The position numbers and the translations under genes are program-made. Under the pieces are notes generated by a model. That model saw only the letters and a program-made list of their open reading frames with translations. It was not told where the DNA came from and made no database searches. A DNA stretch of 64,000 nt from Hyphomicrobiales bacterium. Lineage in GTDB: Bacteria; Pseudomonadota; Alphaproteobacteria; Rhizobiales; Rhizobiaceae. The stretch spans positions 282,272 to 346,271 of the forward strand of contig UCEY01000016.1 of assembly GCA_900471605.1 (NCBI GenBank), in the 5' to 3' direction. Shown here one piece after another: positions 45,301 to 52,745 of the stretch (the stretch's first letter is position 1; every line of letters starts with the position of its first letter).

Positions 45301-46003
45301 TGCGTGGTCTCCTGCCGACGGCCAATGGCTGCGTGCAGGGTTTATGCGGAGCAGCTTCGACTTGTCGACGCCGACCTTGTCTCCAGTCGGCGTGGTCGGT
45401 CTCCAGCCGAACCGGCTTTCAATTGCTACGGAAGGGTACACGGACACGACCGCGCTGCGTTGGGATGCCGAGTGGAGCCGTGATTTCTTGACGTCAGCCG
45501 AGTTTCAACATCAAGATATTGATGATCTGCGGGTCAATCGGCCGCTGTCTTCCATTCCTTTTGCAACCGAAGGGGGGCGGATAGATCGGGCCAGCCTCAC
45601 GGCCGATGCCCTGCTTGGCCATGGTTTCGGCTTATCTTCAACCGTTGCCTACACCCATTCAGAAGATCGTGGAATAGGATCACCCACCTTCGGCGGACGC
45701 TTACCCTTTGTACCTGAATGGGCTGGCCAAGTGGCCCTCACATGGGTCAATGAAGCAAATGTCAAAGCTACGCTTGCCGCGAATTACGTCGGGCACCGTG
45801 ATGACTCGGCCGGCAGAGAGTTGGACGACTATTGGACCATGGATGCCAGCTTGACTTGGGAGCCTTTGGATAAACGGTTCGAGTTGGAACTCGCTGCCTT
45901 CAATCTTCTAGATGAAGATTTCCTCCTGGATCAAGACGATTTCGGCAATCCGATCGCTGGCTGGGGCCGGTCCTTCCGAGGCACGCTCAAAGTTCGGTTC
46001 TGA
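42332..46003 (+). CDS. FecR-domain, TPR-repeat and outer-membrane beta-barrel fusion protein
   Basis: 1223 residues. A signal peptide (FYLAAVALPILAGGLTLPAA) is followed by a FecR domain at about residues 40-195 (VLRTNANGQLAILFSD, TPAAAAAIRGTDWTMTVKGD). Many TPR-like helical pairs occupy about 245-640 (e.g. VELDPQDPLSHANLALFYLE). From about 700 on, alternating polar/aromatic strands run to the end, which is FRGTLKVRF with a terminal Phe, the outer-membrane barrel signature. TPR-plus-barrel occurs in polysaccharide exporters such as PgaA; FecR is a signalling/scaffold domain. It overlaps the cyclase start by one base. Confidence 0.78.
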   Translation: MAGAINRFYLAAVALPILAGGLTLPAAAEPVQRSGQAAGAVIARKAGEEVRFIDVSAWQFVDLKQDLVTGDVLRTNANGQLAILFSDRTQVRLGRNSSLVVKQITASTSADTVLELQSGTIWARAERGGPGVQVQTPAAAAAIRGTDWTMTVKGDQTSLNVLQGVVQFSNPQGSVEVRQGEGAVASIGQAPRKIVIVDSDDREQMLFFLPPREAFERMPPSAQPVAEMRRNADRIIAIPAERRSTEDWVSLAEAQLSLEGRQKTRQTLAMLKGRHLSAAQQARVTLIEAVLAASETRYAEAAKLFERAQRGLDAKRRSIALYGGYYARALADPNRVEALPPQVGGSDGAFLRAYALGFLQDLKAAIKVLQEAERQYPEDPELPAYRGWLAVLLNDRAQAEEALNRSLSIDPAEPTALEARSHFRTGFKGDYDGALADLEAAIKVAPGGSTTWNAIGNVQAARNANREAEAAFKKSVELDPQDPLSHANLALFYLEIGRVEDAKREIDAALTIDPAFDIALVARGRYYLQNGELDKAVDDLLAASVANPGYSQAQLLLAAANYEKGDRVPAEQATESAERLDDNDAVISALRTAVAIDNYDSEGAIRNAQEYLRRSRARGGDFSSLGANQQAGSTLNDAFRLQGMNAWGEYYSDAAFDPFAGTAYIDQSIRGSANPFVNNYFYGEDVITNTPNGQAFSSFLQGLMLEPHIISGRSRSANIIRRPFLEGSIGGGINTAGGELDYIGEGEIQGYSNLPFPISFYGNLQWQQVRDSRDIGSLTDLDTENRILGGNGYLTASPTAYDRAVLYFNSGENRFANNYAFGFDLLGLGIPFPITSDLNVASRTATAGLGWSHTVGYKNVVNAALMYSGISSRSHLYQEVDFGGFGTAPLVDQTDRFRQQTYIAAANHMIGDGDLTWRYGVEGGLVNSSSSSDDILTPLRISASDSSTVGRAYVDLLHEITPDLKAEYALFGTVVDGVSDVRRLEPRAGVAWSPADGQWLRAGFMRSSFDLSTPTLSPVGVVGLQPNRLSIATEGYTDTTALRWDAEWSRDFLTSAEFQHQDIDDLRVNRPLSSIPFATEGGRIDRASLTADALLGHGFGLSSTVAYTHSEDRGIGSPTFGGRLPFVPEWAGQVALTWVNEANVKATLAANYVGHRDDSAGRELDDYWTMDASLTWEPLDKRFELELAAFNLLDEDFLLDQDDFGNPIAGWGRSFRGTLKVRF

Positions 46004-47862
46004 TGAACGGCGGTCGCGGTTTTTCCTTTTCCACGCCGCGCATCTTTTCCTCGCGCGGTGCGCAGATCGTCATTCTCGCGGCGTTCTTCTTTGCGGCGGT
46101 GGCGCTCGCCATCCGTCTGCCGGGCTGGCCGCTGATCGACTATCGGGCCTTCGACTACCTTTCGACCATTGGAGCTACGCCTCTCGCCAAAGACGGGCCG
46201 ATCATTATTGCGATTGACGAACCCTCGCTGGCGGAGATCAACGTGCAATGGCCCTGGCCGCGCAGCCTGCATGCCCGGCTGATCTCGCAGCTTCGCTTAG
46301 CCGGCACCAAGGTGATCGGCCTCGACATCATCTTTTCCGAACCCTCTATACCGGTTGAGGACGCGGCGCTTGCTGCGGCACTCGGGCCGGATGTGGTGTT
46401 GGCCGGTGACGAGACGCTAGTGACCTCGGACCAAGCCGACCAGTTCATCCGGGTCACGCCCCTGCAGATGTTTTCCGACAGGCTGGCGGCGACCGGCATC
46501 GCTTCGGTCAGCCTGCATCGGGACGGAGTGCTGCGGCAGGTTCCGGACCATATCGACGGTTTTGCCGCCGTGGTGGCGACGCTCGCCGGCCTTGAGGCAG
46601 AGCTGCCGGAGCCGGGCAGCATGATCCAGATATTCGGCGGCCCACGCACCTATCCGACAGTCTCCTATTATCAGGCTCTCGATCCCGAAAACTTTTTGCC
46701 GCCCGGAATCTTCAAGGACAGGATCGTCATCGTCGGGTTGAGCCTGCAGAATGCGCCGTCGATCGCAAACGGCGGCGCGGACGCTTTTTCCACCTCCTAC
46801 ACAGTTCACGACGGCAGGTTGATGGCTGGCGCGGAAATCCAGGCGACCATTTTCGACAACCTGCGGCAGGGCTATTCGATAGCGGAAGCCAGTGGGGCGA
46901 TGAAGCAGTTGCTGCTTTTTGTCACGGTGGCTGCGGCAGCGCTGCTGGTGATGAGGGGCACCGGGTGGCGTACGGTGATCGTCGGAACGGTTGTAGTCGT
47001 CCTACTATTCGTGGGCAGCTACATCTCGCTGAGGTTTGGGCGTATCTTCGTCTCGCCCATTGCGGCCTCGCTCGCCTTTGCGGGAATTGCCGCGGCACAG
47101 GCGACGCTCGATTATGCAGAGGAGCGAAAGAAACGCCGGCATATTACCCGGGCGTTTTCCCAATATCTGGCGCCGGCGCTGGTCGATCAACTCGCCCGCG
47201 ACCCCTCCAAATTGAAACTCGGCGGTGAGAAACGCGAGATCTCGATACTGTTCTGCGACGTGCGCGGCTTCACGACGATTGCCGAACAACTCAAGGACGA
47301 TCCGCAGCAGCTCACCATGCTGATCAACCGGCTACTCACGCCGTTGTCCGATATCGTGCTATCGCATGGCGGCACGATCGACAAGTATATTGGCGACTGC
47401 CTGATGGCGTTCTGGAACGCGCCGCTGGATGATCCTGCCCATGCGATGCATGCGGTGTCCGCCGCGCTTGATATGCTCGATTCTATGCAGGCACTGAACG
47501 ACCAACTGAAGGCGGAAGCGCAAGCTGCGGGACGGCCTTATTATCCTCTAGTGATCGGGATCGGCATCAATACCGGCGAATGCGTGGTCGGCAACATGGG
47601 CTCCACCAGCCGTTTCGACTATTCGGCGCTCGGAGATGCCGTGAACCTAGCAGCCCGGCTCGAAGGCGCGTCGAGGGACTACGGCGTTTCGCTGCTGCTT
47701 GGGGAGCGTACGGCGAAGGCGGTGCGCGATACCTTTGCCGTCTTCGAACTCGACCGCATAATGGTCAAAGGCAAGACGGAAGAGGTTCCCGTATCGACCG
47801 CTATCCGTCGAAGTTCCGGGACAGTCCGGAATACCCATGACGGATCTCTGCAGGCACGTTGA
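46003..47862 (+). CDS. CHASE2-domain class III adenylate cyclase
   Basis: 619 residues. One N-terminal membrane helix, then a periplasmic CHASE2 sensor (about 60-300; includes AIDEPSLAEIN, WPWPRSLHARLI, GLDIIFSEPS). Two to three helices follow near residues 305-365. The cyclase domain starts near 405 with metal Asp in FCDVRGFT, DKYIGDCLMAFWNAP with the adenine-selecting Lys, and SALGDAVNLAARLE with the selecting Asp and the Asn/Arg pair. So cyclic AMP is the likely product. The stop lies 24 bases from IS481; the last 25 residues look atypical and may be altered. Confidence 0.88.
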   Translation: MNGGRGFSFSTPRIFSSRGAQIVILAAFFFAAVALAIRLPGWPLIDYRAFDYLSTIGATPLAKDGPIIIAIDEPSLAEINVQWPWPRSLHARLISQLRLAGTKVIGLDIIFSEPSIPVEDAALAAALGPDVVLAGDETLVTSDQADQFIRVTPLQMFSDRLAATGIASVSLHRDGVLRQVPDHIDGFAAVVATLAGLEAELPEPGSMIQIFGGPRTYPTVSYYQALDPENFLPPGIFKDRIVIVGLSLQNAPSIANGGADAFSTSYTVHDGRLMAGAEIQATIFDNLRQGYSIAEASGAMKQLLLFVTVAAAALLVMRGTGWRTVIVGTVVVVLLFVGSYISLRFGRIFVSPIAASLAFAGIAAAQATLDYAEERKKRRHITRAFSQYLAPALVDQLARDPSKLKLGGEKREISILFCDVRGFTTIAEQLKDDPQQLTMLINRLLTPLSDIVLSHGGTIDKYIGDCLMAFWNAPLDDPAHAMHAVSAALDMLDSMQALNDQLKAEAQAAGRPYYPLVIGIGINTGECVVGNMGSTSRFDYSALGDAVNLAARLEGASRDYGVSLLLGERTAKAVRDTFAVFELDRIMVKGKTEEVPVSTAIRRSSGTVRNTHDGSLQAR

Positions 47863-47886
47863 AATGGGCGCAACCGCGATCAGCGG

Positions 47887-48869
47887 CTAGGTTTTTAGTC
47901 CCGGAAATTGATGGGTCGGGTTGACGCTGAATCGTTTGGGCTCTTTTGTCCAGCATTTGCAGATGAATTCGTAAGGCGTCAGGCCTTTTAGGGTCTTGAG
48001 GCGTCGTCCGAAATTGTAGGCGGCAACGAAGTCTCCCAAGTGCTGACGCAGTTGATCGTGGCTTTCGTAATAATAGCGCTTGACAGTTGCGTCCTTGATT
48101 GTCCGGTTCATCCGCTCGACTTGACCATTGGTCCAAGGGTGTTTTGGCTTGGTCGTTCGATGCTCGATATCGGCTTGGCGCAGGTGTATTTGAAGGCATG
48201 GGCTCGAAATATCTCGCCGTTCGCAATTGCCTCCTTGATGAGAGGAACAGCCGAGCCGCCAGCGCCTGGCGTGGTGAACTGGATGCCGTTGTCGGTGAGA
48301 ACGGTGTGGATCTTGTACGGGACAGCCGCAATCAGACGCAGCAAGAACTCTCTCGAAACGGCCGTCGGAGCTTTCTCGTGCAATTCAACGAAGGCGAACT
48401 TCGAAGTGCGGTCGATCGCGACGAACATATGCAGCTTGCTTGCTCTGTGCGGACTTCGGCAATGTCGATATGAAAATGGCCGATCGGATAGGCTTTGCGG
48501 GCGGGTTTGTCGCCTTCGACGTCAGCAAGCTTGGAGATGCCGTGCCGCTGCAGACAACGATGCAGGGACGAGCGCGTCAGATGCGGAATAGTCGGTTGAA
48601 GTGCGTAGAGGCAATCGTCGAGAGGCAACATCGTATAGCGCCGGAAGGGCACGACTACCGCCTCTTCTTCCGACGACAAAATCGTCGAACGTGGCTCCTT
48701 GGGACCGGTCGCCAAGTCGGCCGTTGAAGCGCGCTTCCTCCATTTGGCGACGGTCTTTTTGATTGATCCCATACCGCTTCGCAAGAGTTCTCAGGCTCGC
48801 TTGACTATTTTGTATTGCTCGACGGATTGCCTCCGTCGTCGTGGCGCTCCCATGTAGAATTTGTCCCAT
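47887..48869 (-). pseudogene. IS481-family transposase, broken by several frameshifts
   Basis: The minus strand encodes, in several frames, MGQILHGSATTTEAIRRAIQ, VAKWRKRASTADLATGPKEP, LDDCLYALQPTIPHLTRSSL, FVAIDRTSKFAFVELHEKAP (DDE Asp), VLTDNGIQFT (second Asp) and MNRTIKDATVKRYYYESHDQ. At least three frameshifts separate them. This is the whole length of an IS481 transposase, so only small indels have killed it. It lies directly after the cyclase gene and cuts the group II intron. Confidence 0.88.
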
Positions 48870-48904
48870 AGCGAAGCCCTCCAAGCTGACGAGAAGATTG
48901 CACC

Positions 48905-49551
48905 ATCAAAGTCCGGGATCAAACAAGTGCATGAAGAGATTTGCGAGGCAGGGACTGGCGACACCGCCTTGCGGGGTGCAGCACGTTCGCGCCAAAACCT
49001 CACCATTCTTCTCCATCGGCGCTGCGAGCCATTTTCCGATGTAGAGCAGAGCCCACTTGAATGTAACATGCTTCCTGACCGCCTTCAGCAAGAGATCGTG
49101 TAGAAGATTGTCGAACAGTCCTTTGATGTCGAATTCCAAAACCCACATACTTCCAGCATCGCTGGCGAGTCACGCCGACGGCATCCAAGGCCGACTTCCC
49201 CCGGCCTGTACCCGTATGAGTCTGGAAGAAAGGGGGAGTCCAAATCCGGCTCAATCATCTGTTTGACCACCATCTGCGCGATCCGATCGCTGACCGTGGG
49301 CACAGCCAAAACCCTCTCGCCTCCAGCCTTCTTTGGAATGGAGACGGCACGCACCGGTGGCGGAAAGTAGGCTCCGGGCGACATCCGATTCCAGATCTTG
49401 TAGAGATTCCTCGCAAGGTCTTTCTCGAACATTTCCCAAGTCTCGCCGTCCAACCCGGCTGCGCCGTGGTTGGCTTTGACCGCTTATAAGCTTCGTACAC
49501 TTGCTGTTTCTCAATTCGAAACGGCTTGTCTGCCGTACTTTCCGAAGTCAT
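48905..49551 (-). pseudogene. Group II intron reverse transcriptase, truncated and frameshifted
   Basis: The minus-strand ATG at 49549-49551 opens MTSESTADKPFRIEKQQVYE. In shifting frames come NLYKIWNRMSPGAYFPPPVR, AVSIPKKAGGERVLAVPT, EPDLDSPFLPDSYGYRPG, VLEFDIKGLFDNLLHD and CCTPQGGVASPCLANLFMH. The YADD catalytic box, maturase and C-terminal parts are missing because the sequence stops near 48905, at the IS481 junction. Confidence 0.88.
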
Positions 49552-50040
49552 CCTGTTTCCAGTTGTTTCAATCAATACGGCCACCTGATCCGACCCCTTT
49601 GCTCCGACCCCATTACAGGATCCTCGACGCTCTTACGGATCGGTCCGCCCCAGTCTCCCGCATCGGTACTCTCGCCTTGCGGTTTGCGCCGCTTGAGCTT
49701 CACCCTTGGCATCAGGAGCCTGGTTCCTGCAGTTCCGCGTGAAAGCTTATGTCCAAATCACGCCCCCTCTACGCCGGTCGCCGCTCGCCCGGTCATCAGG
49801 CTTCTGGCGGACTTGTCCCAGGATGACGAAACGGTCCTGGTTTCGACGACACTTACGTTCATAACACGCGTCTTCGGAGGGTTCACTTTCGTTCGTCTTT
49901 TGAACATGCACCTGCTCGGATCTCGTCCGAACGTTTCATCGGACGCTCACCACCACGGCTCTTTACCGAAGCAGCTCGGACTGGTTTGAGACCTGCTCCT
50001 GAAAGCCGATCTCGGAGGGCCGTCCCCCATCATTCACGCA
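48905..50040 (-). mobile_element. Group II intron remnant (5' ribozyme part plus broken ORF)
   Basis: Upstream of the reverse transcriptase start, the minus strand between about 50000 and 49552 carries typical group II intron RNA sequence such as GAGAGTACCGATGCGGG and AGGATCCTGTAATGGGGTCG. The 3' half, with domains V and VI, is gone. The intron interrupts an IS630-type gene, a known kind of home for rhizobial introns such as RmInt1. The 5' boundary is not certain within about 40 bases. Confidence 0.75.
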
Positions 50041-50044
50041 GCTT

Positions 50045-50455
50045 TACGCTACGGTCTTGGTTCAAGTCGAACTCCTTCCGCTGCTCTGCAGCATACTTTC
50101 GTCGATAAACACGAGTCGTTGGGGATCAAGCCGCGCCTGCCATTACTGCCAGCGCTTGCGCCGACGGGCGGCATCAGCACGCGCCTGCTCAAGGGCAAAC
50201 ATCGTTTTTTTGAAGCGCAGCCCCCTCGCGCCTTAGGAAACGTCAAATAGCGTCATGTGAGACAATGACGCTCTCACCGCCAGTTCATCCTTGAGACCGT
50301 GCAGGCTGATCTGCGGGGCCTGCGCAATCCGCTCGGCGATGAAAGCGCGATGCGGTTCAAAAAGGCGTTTGCGATGCCCTCCCATCTGGCCAGGCGCGAT
50401 CGAGCCACTGCGGCGGTAACGCTGCTGACCTGCACTGAACTTTCATCCGGCGGCG
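50045..50455 (-). pseudogene. IS630-family transposase remnant
   Basis: On the minus strand, fragments in several frames read RKRLFEPHRAFIAERIAQAP, QISLHGLKDELAV, FKKTMFALEQARADAARRRK and WQARL-PQRLVFIDES, the last with the DDE-type Asp. These match the middle of IS630/ISRm2011-2-like transposases. The group II intron follows directly, so it probably inserted here. The first part of the gene is missing. Confidence 0.75.
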
Positions 50456-51017
50456 ATTAGAGCAGTCTCAGAGCATACGAACATAAGGTCTAATCTATTT
50501 TGGAGGAAATCCTCAGTGGAGGATCAAGCATCTTCTAAGACGACACCCCAATTAAAAGTCAGCAAGATGAGGAGCATCCCAACAAATAAAGTAATAACAA
50601 GTAACTAAATAATTATTTACACTAGATTCTATATATATCTATATCTATACGTCATCGATCGGAGAAAAATCGAAAATACTATAAAAATATACAAAATTAA
50701 TAAACTAAAGCATTAACAATCTAATATTAATTAATATTACAAAAAGCTCAAAACACAAAATCATCATACTAGTCTTTTATATATACATAAAAATCATCAA
50801 CAACATGAAAACCGCAAATAAATTCAATTGCATATTCGCTAAATCGGTAAAATTTATACCACCAAGGCACCACAGTGAGCTTTACAAGCCAATAAGTTGC
50901 ACCAGACCCAAAAGCGAGGGTTGATTTGCTGCCCACTTTGCGTTTCAACGTATGCGGCCACGGGCCAAACGACGCGCAAATGAAATTTCGCGAAAGAATT
51001 GGATACAGGATAAGGCT
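50456..51017. promoter_or_regulatory. A+T-rich region upstream of glycan genes
   Basis: About 560 bases with very high A+T content compared with the rest of the window. It contains repeated TATATATC-like runs and an 18-bp perfect palindrome TAATATTAATTAATATTA at 50722-50739. No credible gene is visible on either strand. It should hold the promoter of the glycosyltransferase block and is the kind of sequence silenced by MucR/Ros-type proteins in rhizobia. Confidence 0.5.
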
Positions 51018-51710
51018 ATGAGTGATCAGAACACAGTCAACATCTTTATCGGTTACGATTCCAAAGAAGTGGTAGCCTACCACGTGTTGTCTCAGAGCTT
51101 AATAAAGCATTCAACACTTCCGCTAAAAATAACGCCGATCGCACTTCAAAATATACAGAATATTTTTAAAAGAGACAGAAACAATCTTCAATCTACAGAG
51201 TTCTCATTCAGTCGCTTTTTGACCCCTTATATTTCGGAATATGAGGGATGGTCAATATTCATGGACTGCGATATGCTCTCCAGGGCCGACATCTCCGAAC
51301 TTTGGTCGCTGAGGGACGATAGTTATTCTGTAATGTGCTGCAAGCATGACTATCAACCTAAGGAAGATACAAAATTTCTGGGGCAGGTGCAGACGAAGTA
51401 CGAAAAGAAAAACTGGTCGAGCGTTATGATGTTCAACAACAAGCGCTGCAAATCTCTCACACCTGAATATGTCTCCAATCGAACAGGCTTGGAACTTCAT
51501 CAGTTTAAGTGGTTAGATGGCGATCATCTGATTGGCGACCTCCCTCTGAAATGGAATCATCTTGTGGGAGTTTACGACTATGATCAGAACGCCGCCTTGG
51601 TTCATTACACAGAGGGTGGCCCCTATTTCAACGATTATGCCAATTGCGATTACGCGGACGAATGGAGATCTCTCTTAGGGGAAACCAATTTCGTCGCGCA
51701 GAGAATTTGA
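51018..51710 (+). CDS. Glycosyltransferase-like protein (GT-A fold)
   Basis: 230 residues from the ATG at 51018, preceded by AAGG; the open frame extends 66 bases upstream. It starts VNIFIGYDSKEVVAYHVLSQ, and the metal-binding DxD-type motif is FMDCDML (about residue 95), as in GT8-like nucleotide-sugar transferases. A later WLDGDHLIGDLPLKWNHLVG segment is typical of the acceptor side. It begins the A+T-rich glycan block. Sugar and acceptor are unknown. Confidence 0.75.
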   Translation: MSDQNTVNIFIGYDSKEVVAYHVLSQSLIKHSTLPLKITPIALQNIQNIFKRDRNNLQSTEFSFSRFLTPYISEYEGWSIFMDCDMLSRADISELWSLRDDSYSVMCCKHDYQPKEDTKFLGQVQTKYEKKNWSSVMMFNNKRCKSLTPEYVSNRTGLELHQFKWLDGDHLIGDLPLKWNHLVGVYDYDQNAALVHYTEGGPYFNDYANCDYADEWRSLLGETNFVAQRI

Positions 51711-51731
51711 TCGCGAATTAAAGAGGAATAA

Positions 51732-52556
51732 ATGTTTCTCTCACGCATATGGGGCCCCAAGCCTTTGAGGCATGCGGTCGTCACAACGTTTCATCGCAAT
51801 GGATACGAGGCTTATGGCAGGCGTTCTATTGAGTCGTTTTTGCGTCACTGGCCCAAAGATGTCACGCTGTTCGTCTATGCTGAAAACGTTGAGGTGGAGC
51901 AACGTGACCCTCGTCTCGTTGTGATGGAGCAAACAGCCTCTCTTCCGAAGCTCCTCCAGTTCCGAAAGGAATTTGGAGGAAATCCGTTTGCTAACGGCAC
52001 CGACCCCCGTGGAAAAGGCGGGGAGAACAACTTTCGCTGGGACGCCATTCGTTTCTGCAATAAGGTTTTCGCCGTGACGGACGCGATTACACGGACACGG
52101 AACCAATACGATCAATTGGTTTGGCTGGATGCTGATACAGTCACACATACCGACTTTCCACTTTATGTGCTCGATAAACTGGCACCCAGAAATGCTCAGC
52201 TCTCTGCCTACTTAAACCGCAAGAGCTATCCTGAATGTGGGTGGGTGGGTTATAATCTGAAGCACCCCAAAATACCCGAATTTGTCGAGCGCTTTGAGCA
52301 GATGTATTTGAGCGGCAAGTTCCTAGAACTCAAAGAGAGCCATGACAGTTTCGTATTTTGGCATATTGTAAAAGATATGGAACGAAATAATGAGGCGCAG
52401 TTCAAATACCTTGGTTCCGATAGCGCCACAGGCCATATCTTTATAAACAGCATCCTCGGTGGTTACCTCGACCATCTAAAAGGCGATCGGAAAGAAGATG
52501 GAAAGAGCCGTCAGAGCGATCTTTATTCTTCTCGAAAGGAGAAATGGTGGCGGTAG
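51732..52556 (+). CDS. Putative glycosyltransferase with DAD motif
   Basis: 274 residues. A likely nucleotide-sugar motif, LVWLDADTVTHTDF, lies near residue 135, preceded by FRWDAIRFCNKVFAVTDA. This is the layout of GT-A enzymes whose donor sugar is bound via Asp-x-Asp. The gene follows the previous one after 21 bases, so they are probably one operon. I do not recognise a named family. Confidence 0.65.
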   Translation: MFLSRIWGPKPLRHAVVTTFHRNGYEAYGRRSIESFLRHWPKDVTLFVYAENVEVEQRDPRLVVMEQTASLPKLLQFRKEFGGNPFANGTDPRGKGGENNFRWDAIRFCNKVFAVTDAITRTRNQYDQLVWLDADTVTHTDFPLYVLDKLAPRNAQLSAYLNRKSYPECGWVGYNLKHPKIPEFVERFEQMYLSGKFLELKESHDSFVFWHIVKDMERNNEAQFKYLGSDSATGHIFINSILGGYLDHLKGDRKEDGKSRQSDLYSSRKEKWWR

Positions 52557-52745
52557 TCGGGCCTAATCGATACCGGTTCCGATTCTTAACGCGGTGGGCG
52601 ACCAATGTCCATTAAGTAATTCTCTTAGTCACCGCCTGCGGAAGAGCTAAATTATAGGGATTGGAGGCTTAATGATAGTGTTAAGCGGAATCTTCAGCCA
52701 TGGAAACTCTGCTTGCTTGCCGTTGCTATGGAGTTAATCTAAAAG
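52557..52745. other. Short gap inside the glycan block
   Basis: About 190 bases without a gene. The next gene lacks a strong ribosome-binding site, so an independent promoter may lie here. Nothing else is seen. Confidence 0.4.

Noticed and set aside
46003..47862. Cyclase as a Pycsar PycC
   Set aside because: It has membrane helices, a CHASE2 sensor and the Lys/Asp pair that selects adenine. PycC enzymes are small soluble pyrimidine cyclases. The link to the PycTM-like gene is therefore only positional.
49470..49989. Plus-strand open frames of 90 and 162 codons
   Set aside because: They are antisense to group II intron RNA and its reverse transcriptase start. Such spurious frames recur in annotations of these introns.
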